Source: Liolophura sinensis
Lineage: Eukaryota > Mollusca > Polyplacophora > Chitonida > Chitonidae
Direction: 5' to 3'
Length of the DNA: 60,000 nucleotides
NCBI RefSeq assembly: GCF_032854445.1
Contig: NC_088304.1
Location: 27,227,732 to 27,287,731, forward strand
Shown: positions 46,390 to 56,770 of the stretch, piece after piece
Position numbering within the stretch: position 1 is the first letter of the stretch
How the letters are laid out: each line of letters begins with the position of its first letter
Notes under the pieces: generated by a model
Seen by the model: only the letters and a program-made list of their open reading frames with translations
Databases searched by the model: none
What the model was told of the DNA's origin: nothing
Position numbers and translations under genes: made by a program

Positions 46390-46885
46390 CTATGTAAAAA
46401 CAGATGTTGAAAAAAAAACATTTATGAACAATGCATGACTGCTATAAAAGTCTTATATTAAAAATAAATTTATTTATTTGTTTATTCCATTCAGGTTTAA
46501 CACCACATCGAAGAACTCGTCAGTCATATGAGGGAGGTATAAAGCATTACAAAGGAAAAGCCGAGTAAACCATCGGCTCACAGTGCCTCACAGATAGAGC
46601 ACAAGACGTAATGTAATCTTAAACGAATCACTTCTCTATCTGAATGGGGAGTCCTGTCGGTTGCTGATTGGGGACAGTATAGTAACCTGGGGATCACTAG
46701 AGTTCCTAACCACGTCTATGATTGGACCAAGACATGGTGAAGAAATATTACCTGTTAAATTAACTCTTAACTCAAATACGAATGTTTTGTTTGATAAAAT
46801 ACTTCTATAATTATTTAAACAAAGTAGACATTTTCTTAATACTTCGATTAAGTGTAAAGAGGATGAATAGACAAACAGGTCTTAC

Positions 46886-46945
46886 TTCTATGTGCGATCA
46901 GACCTTCAGAACTGGCATCAACTTGGCAACTCTATACGGTTAGTG
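46886..46945 (-). other. Non-coding first exon (5' UTR) of the Pif-like gene
   Basis: It ends at the donor AA|GTAAGA (46885/46884). The next acceptor, TTTTTACATAG at 46390, lies 7 nt upstream of the start codon. The 5' end is set only by distance from the TATA box. A spliced leader or another start site is possible. Confidence 0.45.
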
Positions 46946-46970
46946 ATGACAACCCACAACATTGCTCACA

Positions 46971-46978
46971 CTTAAATA
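46971..46978 (-). promoter_or_regulatory. TATA box of the Pif-like gene
   Basis: On the minus strand this reads TATTTAAG. It lies 85 nt upstream of a consensus donor (AA|GTAAGA at 46885) that would end a short non-coding first exon, so transcription would start near 46945, in a TCATCAC context. The spacing fits a TATA promoter. The start site itself is inferred. Confidence 0.5.
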
Positions 46979-46999
46979 CATCTCCAGTTCTAGAACAAG

Positions 47000-47612
47000 T
47001 TGACCTGTTTTCCAAACCAAGGTCAGTGTAACAAGAAACCATAGAAATCAAATGACCGAAGCGTGGACGTGGTTGGTGGCCTATGCAGAGAGAAAATGTT
47101 GCGGAGAAGGGTTATAGCTGGATTAAAGCACGACACTGGGAGACCAGGCCAACACCATTGTCCTACGAGGCCAGTGCTCTCGGACCAACGGAAGGCTGCT
47201 ATAAGGTCAATGAGGCCTAAGTTCGTAAAGACACTTCCCTGACCCCAAGGACGAATGAAGCCTCAGAGAGGTTCTGAGGCTAACCCATGCAAACAAAGTT
47301 CGGGACTCCGGATACATATTCGTGCATTTCCGCAGGTCGATGTATACTTTGTCCATGTAGTTCGTTGGCATAAATTACTAAGATTGGATTACCAAGCCAA
47401 TGTGAAATAGTTTTCAGGGAACATAAAGAAACAGCTAGAAATATTGAAATCTTAAGTCCTCAAAATATGTTTAATATTCCTTTTTAAATAAAATCTAGTC
47501 TTTCCAATGAGACAGACAATAGATGGATAGATAGATATTACTTAGAATTCAATTACACTAGATGGAAACATTCTACGTGAATATAGCATGTAGCGTACAC
47601 ATTCTGCTTTAT
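47000..47612. promoter_or_regulatory. Upstream flank of the Pif-like gene
   Basis: GC-richer than the surrounding sequence between 47040 and 47300, directly upstream of the TATA box. Possible regulatory DNA by position only. No motif is claimed. Confidence 0.25.
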
Positions 47613-47758
47613 ATTTATTTTATTTATTTGATTTGTGTTTTAGCCGTACTCATGAATATTTCACTTATACGACGGCGGCCAGCATTATGGTGGGAGGAAA
47701 CCGGTCACAACCCCGGGGAAACCCACGACCATCCGCAGGCTGCTGTCAGACTTCTGTT
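47613..47758 (-). mobile_element. SINE family A, 5'-truncated copy upstream of the Pif-like gene
   Basis: Tail tttattttatttatttgatttg, then body to ccatccgcaggctgctgtcagac. About 0.65 kb upstream of the TATA box. Confidence 0.7.
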
Positions 47759-48140
47759 TTATATGTGACACTTTGTGGGGAAAGAAAAGTGTTGGGAAAG
47801 AAGAGTGTGTTGAAAGAATACTACTTGTATACACTATACTTCAACTATAGACTTAACACTTCATTTTGAAGCTGTTGAATATTAGAGTACTCTGATACAC
47901 TGCATTTTTATAACACCGTACTACTTCCGTTTTCAGCCTGCCATGCTTCACCGCAAATTTTTAGACCTCTGTTATACTACAATCATCAGAGTACAAAAGC
48001 TCTTTCTTAGCAGTCAAGTGAAAATCCTGAACGAAATTTTTAGCATTTTCTGATAATTTACAATAATTCAGAAGACATTCTAGGTAAACTTTTCATTAAG
48101 AATCTGAAGTATGTACAAAATGAAAAAAATTGATAAAAAC

Positions 48141-48390
48141 TGTGTACGTTATTCTCCGCGGTGTGTAGGTTATCTCCGCGGTGTGTAGGTGATTTCCGAG
48201 GTGTAAAGGTTTTCTCCGCGGTGTGTCGGTTATCTCTGCGGTGTGTAGGTAATCTCCGCAGTGTAAAGGGTTTCTCCGTGGTGTGTAAGTTATCTCCGCA
48301 GTGTAACGGTTTTCTCCGCAGTGTGTACGTCTTCTCCGCGGTGTGTAGGTTATCTCCCGCGGTGCGTAGGTTATCTCCGTGGTGTAAGGG
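48141..48390. repeat. Minisatellite, 21-bp unit, about 12 copies
   Basis: The unit is tctccgcggtgtgtaggttat with variants. The length is divisible by 3, so both strands are open through most of the array. No splice or start signals are seen. Confidence 0.85.
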
Positions 48391-48747
48391 TTTTTTTCTA
48401 AAAAGAATATTTTTGTGTTTGCGTTAATATACTTTTCCATGTACTTCAAATTCTTTGTTCTTAACAATAACCTTTAATTGGAAAAATTTCGAATGACACT
48501 AACGGGCCACCATAGTCACATTGCTTTTTTTCAGAGTACACTATTACCCAGCAATCCAGGAGTACTTTGCTCAACGTGAATTTTTAAAGCGCTCCTTTGG
48601 TTGGCAATCCGTGAGCACACTGATACACGGAAGTTTTTTTGAGTACAACATTTATCATTTTTGGGAGGGTTTAAAACTGAATATGAGGGTAAATTAGTAT
48701 ATATGCGTAGGCAGGTTTTCGAGCACACGCCTTTATTATCTTAGATT

Positions 48748-49002
48748 GACAGGTGGAGCAAAAATCTGGACCCATAGGCAATTGTGGTTTTTGCTAACAA
48801 ACCAAGGACATTACAAGCACTGAAAGATAACATCACAAAGAAATTGAAACCATAAGAGAAAATAACTGCTTCGAAATGTGCAAAATCATGTGTGTCCCGA
48901 GTAAGAAAGTGTTTGGAGAAAGGTGGAAGTCCGTTCGAACACTTACTGTAAATTGTTATATAGTAAATTGTCTATGGGTCCAGACTTTTGCTCCACCCTG
49001 TA
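48748..49002 (+). mobile_element. Internally deleted mariner/Tc1 element with terminal inverted repeats
   Basis: The left end, acaggtggagcaaaaatctg, and the reverse complement of the right end, tacagggtggagcaaaagtc, continue as inverted repeats of about 35 bp with few differences. The right end is next to TA. The interior, on the plus strand, translates across one stop to NKPRTLQALKDNITKK and SRVRKCLEKGG, which matches the C-terminal end of Tc1/mariner transposases (L-K-D-x-I ... R-x-R-x-C-x-E). The catalytic part is gone, so it cannot move by itself. Strand is that of the transposase remnant. Confidence 0.7.
48799..48957 (+). pseudogene. Transposase C-terminal remnant (mariner/Tc1)
   Basis: About 50 residues of the transposase end remain, interrupted by TAA after KKLKP and ending at TAA. 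No catalytic D-D-D/E residue is present. It lies wholly between the inverted repeats of the element at 48748-49002. Confidence 0.6.
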
Positions 49003-49221
49003 CATTAGCTAGATAAATCACCGGTTGCAAAGGTGTTTAAAAAACTGACATTCAAAACAAGTGTAATACATTTAAGTCGTGTCTGAGTGTATTAGGCTAA
49101 TTCAGTCTGGTTTACATGTACATTTGTGATGTAATCTGCTTAGACAGATATGGTTTTTGTACACGAGCCAAAGGAATGTGTTTTAATTTGACTAGATTTA
49201 ACGCCGACGGTTATGGTAGGT

Positions 49222-49239
49222 GGGGGGGGGGGGGGGGGG
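49222..49239 (+). repeat. Run of 18 G
   Basis: A second G18 run, preceded by tggtaggt and followed by tgttgttta. Confidence 0.9.
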
Positions 49240-50577
49240 TGTTGTTTATAGGCTGGTATTCATATCTGTTATCACCCTATTCAGCAACAATATCAAGAAA
49301 CCCCAGACCATGGGCTATTTTAAACTGAGCTAAACTTTTTGATAAGAAATTTAAACAATAGAACATTTTCTGATTTACATGTCACTCTCCTTTCTTTGCT
49401 TTGCCCGCGGCGTCACCATGTCACATGCCCATTCATACTGACAAACAACCTAAGGAGGTTTTTGTGTCCTCCGTGAGTCACATAAATTACATATTACATG
49501 ACACATGGTGTCCTAAAACATAAGGTGTATTCCATTTTTTGTTGATATTTCGACTACAAATGGAAAAGTGTAAATGAACATGGAATACAGTTAGGCTGTT
49601 CCCGACTTGTTATGAACCGATCACCATCAAAACAAACCGATGCTATGCAGCTGTTTTGCACATATTTATGAATCTAACTGGCGCACATTTCGAAATTTGG
49701 AATTAATCTTCTTAATCATTCAGTTCGGGAATAACTGACTGGTTGAAATCACGGCTAAAATATAGTGTGCTATATCGTTTTCTTCATTAGTGCCACTGTT
49801 CTATTGATAAGCTGTTTCTTTAATTGCTGACGTTTTCTTCTAATTACACTTAACTGTGCTGGTCGAGCAGTTTTACAAAATTAATATGAAACGCAAAATC
49901 ACAGCAACTGAGTAATGTTTAAAAGCAGCTCGCAAACTTTACGCTATTCGAAATGGACATCACGATTTAAACTGATAGCCAATTGAGAGAGATATACATT
50001 TGTTTTATTACATGTATGCAGCATAAACCCTGATTTGTGAAAGTGTTAAAATATAGTCACTTTGGTTAGACCTCTAGATGGTGATGGTACGAATATTAGG
50101 GGTCAGAGAAAGCGCCGGTTGTCCCGATGTCAGAATACTTCTGACCGGTGTCAAGAGGTTACACATTGCGTCTTCCGCGTGCGTGGAGTTCAAGTAGGCT
50201 GAACTGGTACATTTCCTTGACAAAACTTGTAATTTTGAACGACTGCAGCTGCTCTTCCGCATACCCCAGTTATCATTTCACTGCACATTGATGAATTCAA
50301 GAATTGTGTCCTGGCAAGGTTCATACATTTTTCACATGTATGACGCCAGTCAGCTTTATGTTTGGGTGGTGAAATCGGATATAAACTTACAGCACACGCA
50401 AATGTCAAATATGATTGTGGGATGATATACGAAAACGTATATGGTAGCATAAAAACGAAAACAAAAAAATCTTTTCTAATGTAGTACTAACTAAGCGGTG
50501 ACATTACTGATTGAGTTCATGGAGTCAACCATTTTGTGGGTGTATCATATCAACTCCTGACCTGCTCTCAGACAGTA
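49240..50577. other. No gene recognised
   Basis: AT-rich. A minus-strand open stretch near 50190-50400 partly overlaps a worn SINE-like motif and is not called. Confidence 0.45.
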
Positions 50578-50713
50578 TGAAAGATGGTCTGTCAGCAGCC
50601 TGCGGATGGTCGTTGGTTTTCTACGGTCTCTGCTCGGGGTCCTCCAACCATAATGCTGGTCGTATAAGGGAAATATTCTTTAGTACGGCGTAAAACACCA
50701 ATCAAATAAATTA
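50578..50713 (+). mobile_element. SINE family A, 3' part
   Basis: Contains cagcagcctgcggatggtcg, accataatgctggtcg and the tail tacggcgtaaaacaccaatcaaataaat. Confidence 0.65.
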
Positions 50714-50789
50714 TTCCTGTCCTGTCCTTTAAGCTTTCCTACTTACATCGTGCTTCCTGAGTGTTTGCGTGAGTGAGCGGGTAACTGGC

Positions 50790-50900
50790 CTTTAGCACAG
50801 TACTCAAGAATGTTACAGATATATTACGACAATCAGGGTTATGGGTGGTGGAAACGGGAGTAAACCACCAACCTTTATTAGTTGGCTGGTAAACCTTCTC
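50790..50900 (-). mobile_element. SINE family A, strongly diverged fragment
   Basis: Weak match to tactcaagaatgtt..tacgacaatcagggttatgggtggtggaaac. Directly follows the opposite-strand copy. Confidence 0.35.
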
Positions 50901-50989
50901 CTTTAAGGACAAAGCGGCGAACTCTGAATTCGAACAAACAACATCATTTGTCAAGGGAGGGAAGGTAAAGTGATGTGATGCTTGTGGTT

Positions 50990-51262
50990 TAACACTAATT
51001 ATTAGGTGTGTTTACATACATTATGTCCTCTTGGGGCAGGGCGAGTTCATGCTGCAAAAATGCTGCCGTCAGTGAAGTATCATGCCGAAGACACCTTACA
51101 TGACACCCCACCCAATCACATTATACTGACACCGGGACAACCTCTTTGTACTTTGTGACAACTTTTGTTAAGTTTTTGATATGACATGACCCGCGTAGGG
51201 TTTGATCCCGTGCCTAGCGACTTCGAGGCGGGCGCTCCGGGCCACCGAAGCATTCTCAACAG
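50990..51262 (-). mobile_element. SINE family B copy
   Basis: Shares gaagtatcatgccgaagacacc, catgacaccccacccaatcacat and tttgatcccgtgcctagcgacttcgaggcg with the other family B copies. Confidence 0.65.
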
Positions 51263-51644
51263 ATCTTCCGTTTCACAGATTGTTTGCCAGCTATCAAATT
51301 GTCGCCATTTTAGATTTTAGTCTCCATGCTGTAGTTTTCTGTATTCGTGGTAACCAGCACATGGTCACTAGCTCATGTCCAACGAGGCTGTCTGTTTAGA
51401 TAGGTTTATTGTTTGAATCTCAGCGTCTTTTCGCCAGGCCCAGGCTTGTCATCTACCAGACGAGATACAGTAGTTAATATATATAACTACTAATATATGT
51501 CTAACTACATATTTCTCTGAAAAATCTATTAAGTACTTCAATGTAAGCGAAATATCCCTCATTAATGTAGTATAGAATAATATATCCAGGCATAAAATGA
51601 CAATCAGGTGTACAGGTAAATAACCCAGTTGGCTGCATTGCAAT

Positions 51645-51900
51645 GACATGACTATAGCATTAAGGTAAAAATATTGTATTTAATACCTGAACGGTACTCG
51701 AATAAAGCATGGATCAGCAATCATGTATAGAAGTAAATATTGCCCTAAGCTAAACTAAATCGACATGAGTATAGCATTACGGTAAATATATTGTATTTGA
51801 TACCTTCACGTCCTTGAAAGATGCATAGATCAGTAATCACGCATAGAAGTAAATAGTACCATTAGCTGGGCTTAATCGACATGACTACGGCTTTAAAATA
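51645..51900. repeat. Tandem duplication, unit about 117 bp, 2.2 copies
   Basis: The motif gacatga(c/g)tatagcattaaggt begins at 51645, 51762 and, degraded, 51878. In each unit it is followed by atattgtatttaatacc and gtatagaagtaaat. Confidence 0.75.
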
Positions 51901-52282
51901 TATAAATTATATTTTAACACGTTTTTTGGTTCGTGAAACCTGGTCAAGCCGAAGATGTCTATCTGAGAGGATTGTTTACCACAGCGACGTGCAGAGTACA
52001 AGAAGCCTACAGTGTCATTGCTAAATGAGGCAGACCACGTTCTGAAGGCTAATTAATACCTACTAGTCTACACGGTTGATTTATTTGTTTTTATCTCTAG
52101 GCAGATTGTTCACAACATTTCGTTTCGCCTCGCAAAAGTCGAGTGGTGCTTCATGGTGTACTTTGTGTCTCAGAGCGATAAGGACTACATGTATGGACCG
52201 GTGTGTTCTTTCGCTATGACAGACATACATAGAAGGCCTTGCTTTATGTACAGATTAAGAATGAATGAATGCATGCTTTTGG

Positions 52283-52470
52283 TTTAAAGTCATATGACGA
52301 CGAGGGGTCATTAAGCCTGTGTATATTGCGGCAGGAAGAGTCCATGCCGCCAATGTGATGCCGTCACTGAAGTATCATGCCGAAGACATTCCTTGCTCTA
52401 ACCTCTGCTGATCTCGGGCCTAACGACTTCGAGATGGATGCTCTAACAATCAAACTACCGAAGCGGTCAT
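52283..52470 (-). mobile_element. SINE family B copy, internally deleted
   Basis: Contains ttaaagtcatatgacgacgagg, gaagtatcatgccgaagac and the head remnant gatctcgggcctaacgacttcgag. Confidence 0.55.
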
Positions 52471-52504
52471 ACATATAAAGTAAGAAGGAGGAAACAATAC
52501 AAGT

Positions 52505-53470
52505 TAGGTTAGAGCAGCTGCGATAGTGTGATAGTTGATAACAAAAAGAGTCCGAAACTTGTCAGTTTACCTCAACTGGAGTTTTATTCTATAACTGCTC
52601 ACGTGAATGTTTAAACGTCAGTATATTAATCTGCACGTTGTTTATACGATTGTTGGTTGACCCGATACTAAAAAAATCAAGTTTAAATTCAAAAACGGTG
52701 CTAAATGTTAGCACTGAAACAACAGTATAATACTCATGGCGCCATACAATATCTGGAGATGCGGTACAGGTGTGCTGTTGCTATTTGCGAACAGATATAT
52801 GCATCCCTCGTATAAAAAAACTTTTGAAAAACACGTCCATCTTGGTGTGAATGGTGTGTACCCGTAGTTGATTGTTAATGTTTATATAAACCCGAATCAC
52901 ACCTTGCTCACCTGCGCCATATGTAGACGTAATATAGCACACAGAGAAAAAACGACGATCACAGGTGATAGATGGCAAATGGTCACATGTAGCCAGTGTG
53001 ATGTGCAGCATCTTGTCAATTTATTTCGGTCAGGGTTTTATTCTAACTATTCTGTAGCCTGTTGAGTGGTGTTAGGACTACTGTATTTTTGCTAACGATG
53101 GGATATTGCTTCGCATGAAATCAGAGTTTTATCAGACATATTTAGGTTCCACTTCTGGGCCTACCAGCATTTGACTTGTCTCACACAGGAGGACTGACTC
53201 AGTACATGTGCATGTCATCGCTCTGTTCTACATGTATCGTGACACTCCTTGGTTATATCATAAACTAAATGAACTGTCTTGTTAAGGTATATAGACGGCC
53301 ACAGCATGTAATGTAAAACTAGAGCAGCGACGACAGTGTGATGGCTGGCAATGTCACACATATTATACCTGTAAAACACAGCCTCTTGCAAATTTACCAA
53401 AGTAAGGGTTCTATTGTAACTGTGCTTAAAAATGCACATGTGTAGACATCCCAGAGCACCATGTTTAAAG
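52505..53470 (+). repeat. Cluster of three R3 copies
   Basis: Copies at about 52505-52640, 52940-53060 and 53318-53460, all in the same orientation and each diverged. The third has agagcagcgacgacagtgtgatggctgg, the closest to the 28-bp minisatellite unit. Confidence 0.5.
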
Positions 53471-53965
53471 CAGAATTAGTACAACTAACGCTGTTATGAT
53501 AACAGAAATGTATTAGGCCTCACTGAAGGCCGAAATTAACTCCAGTGGTTACGTTAAGTAAATGAGGAAAATTCAAACATACTTAAAACAAATTTGGACT
53601 TTAGTTTGTTCGCTGTGACGGCCGGGAGGAGACTATGCTTGTATTTGTGCTAGAGAAACTGTCTTTCTGTTTTCGGCTTGGGATACTGTTTATTTCCTGG
53701 TAAGGTTTGAATGCATAACACAGGCGGTGCACATACTGGTTTTCTGCGTGGTAAGTTACTCAATTGGTGTGAAACTGAGATCTTGTGTTTCCTTGAGACA
53801 CGTAAACGAGGGTTTTTTCCTAACTTTTTAACCTAACTGCATACCTATTTCCGCATTGCCTTCGATAATTTACATACAGTAATACAGATGCCTATCTGGT
53901 CACATAAACGCCTAAAGGTGGAGACAGTAGCTTCATATATTTATAAGCATCTCGCCTCTGTACTT

Positions 53966-54105
53966 GGGGCCTATATAGTCTAGTGGTTAGCGCGACATAG
54001 CATAGCACAATAATTCAGGCACCTCTCACCTATGATGTCGCTATAAATTGAAGTCCATAATGCTGGCCTGTCAACTAGTCTTGAGCATGACGTAAAGCAC
54101 CATAT
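53966..54105 (+). mobile_element. SINE family A with large internal deletion
   Basis: Head ggggcctatatagtctagtggttagcgcg and B-box area attgaagtcc are followed at once by ataatgctggcctg and the tail cttgagcatgacgtaaagcacc. Confidence 0.55.
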
Positions 54106-54694
54106 TCATGTATATATAGGTCGTCACGAAAACGTCATTGCGAATATTTCTGTGCGGCTATCACAAAATAACCGAGGAACACACGCATATACTCTTATTT
54201 GACACACAAATGAACTGCTAAGAACGCAGCTGTTACGAAAAAACTTGGCTACCACATAAGGTAAGGCAGCACATGTGTTCAACGCTCTCTAACAGTTTCA
54301 ACTGCCACAAATTTAGAGCATGCAGGTCTACAATTCATCGACATGAAGATGAAGCATGTCTGAACGTACAGTACAATGTAGGTCGTTAATAACTAATACC
54401 GAAAGTGAAAGTAAATACAAGTGAAAGAGGAATTATTTGGTGACTATTGTTCTACACCAAATACGATGGCTCAGTGTATCCGAGGTTATTGCGTTTTTAG
54501 AAGCGCAGGGTGAAGTATTTCGAATAACTTTTTCCCCATAGTTTTTGGTTCTTCTGCTGGCTGAGACCTGGTCACTTTGGATTGCTTTAAATGTGAGTGT
54601 GTGTTAAATGTGATAACACAAGTTTGTCAGAAATTCTGGCAAGAAACACCTCTGCATTTTTATTACCAAATTCTGCTTCAACCATTGTTCTAGG

Positions 54695-54860
54695 GGAAAT
54701 CTGTATTACCACCTTTAAACCATACACATGAAGGGGTAGGAATAAAACCCCTCACGCAGGCAAACTGTCAACTAGTCAGTTAAGCCGGAATACCTATGAC
54801 AATTTGCCAAACGTCACACTATCGTCACTGCTCTGGTTTGACTCTCTGTGTAATGGTCAT
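54695..54860 (-). repeat. Dispersed repeat family R3, inverted copy
   Basis: Contains aggaataaaacccctcacgcaggcaaact, then gacaatttgccaaacgtcac and tcgtcactgctctggttt. Confidence 0.5.
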
Positions 54861-55423
54861 TCATGCTGTGAGCACCTACTTGGAACGACCCTTTATGGTT
54901 TTACGAGTGGAGACATCAAGAATAAGCTGGATAGCTGTTTCCAGTGCGCAAGAGCGAGATTTCATCGTTGCGGGACAAACAAATCCATTCAGCTGGACAT
55001 GTTAAAGCATTAAAACCCTCTGCAGTGACACACAGTTCAGCGAAATCCGTGTATTTTATTCCACTCGTTGTCCACTCTAAGACTTTGCATAGGTTCGAAG
55101 AGAGTTTTAAGTAGAAAATTTATAAAAAAAAAATACATTTTAATAAATTGTATTGGAATTGAATTTTCCGCTGTCGCCAAAAACTGTAATGTTGTGCCAT
55201 AGGCATGAATGATCACGTGCTTTTGTTTATTCCACTTATGACAGGTTACGCACGCGTGTGCAGAGGCACAACTCGAAACGGCTATCTGGCTTATTATGCG
55301 ACTATGAGTATAAACTAGTACAAAGTGCAGCTAGAGTTGTTTCCCTTGTTTTTCATGTTGCGAATGAGGTCAAAACAAAAGCCACAGTACGCCAGGGTTG
55401 TAGTCCATCTGGCATACATAAGG

Positions 55424-55489
55424 ATTTTTTTGATTTTTTTTTTTGATTGGTGTTTTACGCCGTACTCAAGAATATTTCACTTATACGAC
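55424..55489 (-). mobile_element. SINE family A, 66-bp 5'-truncated copy with 13-bp target duplication
   Basis: Exact flanks GGCATACATAAGG at 55411-55423 and 55490-55502. Only the 3' end is present (tail plus gattggtgttttacgccgtac onward), a classic truncated target-primed insertion. Confidence 0.8.
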
Positions 55490-55584
55490 GGCATACATAA
55501 GGTTGATGCTTGTATAACAAACGTAAACTAATTCAATTTTACATAGGATCGAACAGTCCGTACCGTATGAAAATAATACGCCTG

Positions 55585-55800
55585 GATTATAATCAAGAAT
55601 CTATGCGACGAAACGGACATTCGTATTCCAGCCGTCAACCAATAAGGACATTCCAGGTCAACAATTGCAAAGCCAATTCCCAAACATGATACGTATAACA
55701 CGAAACACCAAAGAACTACTAAAGTATATAAAGTACGAAAGTAGGACAGAATCATTCAAAGAGAAGCAGTCAACAGTCTTCGATGATGTTGGAAAGACTC
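55585..55800 (-). repeat. Dispersed repeat family R4, long inverted copy
   Basis: Matches the copy at 59822-60000 over most of its length, including acattcgtattccagccgtcaacca, aggtcaacaattgcaaagccaattc and aagcagtcaacagtc. Confidence 0.6.
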
Positions 55801-56370
55801 AAGGTATTTTCTGGGCGAATGGGTGAAATCAGCAGACACATCGTGTACCATGCTAGAATATTAGGTGTTAATAACAAAATATGTATCCCAGTTGCCCTTT
55901 GATTGTGACTGTTCATATATCCAATGTGGTGATCTCGGCCAACCCGATGAATATATTGCCCCTTGCATCGGGTTGACCGGAATTAGACACATTCCTGAAG
56001 CAGAACGCCAGAGATTCTGGACACTGTGCCCATAATTACTTACAAGAGAACTATACTCATTGTAAAACTTAAGAAAGAGAAAGACTCGATGGTTTTCAAT
56101 GAATTCAATAAACAACTGAATTAATAGGCCTATTGTCTAATCAACATTGCAAATCTGGAATTACCCAGCATAATACTATTGTCCTTATTTATCATTTGCA
56201 GCTGCAATACATTGCCCCTGACAATTGTAACAATGCATGCCACACATACCCATGTCCTATCAACCTCTCATAAGAACAACGCTTTGGCTGATTGACCATT
56301 GTCATAATTACTCCAAGATGTCAAGGACGTCTAGTAGGATAAAAATATGGGGAAAATACAATAATATCAC

Positions 56371-56377
56371 TATATAG
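56371..56377 (+). promoter_or_regulatory. TATA-like box before a candidate first exon
   Basis: TATATAG lies about 30 bp upstream of a pyrimidine-rich stretch near 56395-56405 that could hold a transcription start. Confidence 0.3.
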
Positions 56378-56399
56378 TGGCGAAAGTTAGCGTCTCTTT

Positions 56400-56562
56400 T
56401 CAGTTACCGAGCTCCTCGTTTTTATTGCTTTGGACGCCTTCGGGTTCGGTTGCTCTCCAGCATGTTGCAGACAACACGAAGGTTACTTGTCGCCTTTTGG
56501 AATCTTTCACTCATTCCATCTGCTGTACTTTACACCAGGAGGTTCGACAGATAGAGGCAAAG
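56400..56562 (+). other. Candidate first exon (mostly 5' UTR) of a rightward gene
   Basis: A GC-richer stretch follows the TATA-like box and ends in a near-perfect donor, CAAAG|GTAAGTAT. An ATG inside it starts a 30-codon frame that closes at TAG just before the donor, so the exon is probably untranslated or carries only a short upstream frame. A different frame without an ATG stays open through the donor. The rest of the gene would lie to the right, perhaps including the candidate at 59536. Confidence 0.3.
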
Positions 56563-56602
56563 GTAAGTATGCTTGAGTGTTCACGTCATATTTGAAAATT
56601 TG

Positions 56603-56677
56603 TGAGTCAAATGACCACGAGGAGGCATAGCCTTACATATTACATATTTGCAACCACTGAAGTGTCATGCCGAATCT
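56603..56677 (-). mobile_element. SINE family B tail fragment
   Basis: Only the 3' part is present: gtcaaatgaccacgaggagg and actgaagtgtcatgccga. Confidence 0.45.
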
Positions 56678-56679
56678 AT

Positions 56680-56770
56680 GTTTTGAAACAGACATTCATA
56701 TACCAACCGTAAACAAATAAGGACTTCCCAGGTCAATAACTGCAAAGGCAATTACCAAAAACGACTTTTA
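56680..56770 (-). repeat. Dispersed repeat family R4, fragment
   Basis: Contains aaacagacattcatataccaaccgtaaacaaataaggac and aggtcaataactgcaaaggcaattacc. Confidence 0.5.

Noticed and set aside
48096-48467. Open frames on both strands rich in short repeats
   Set aside because: They are produced by the 21-bp array.
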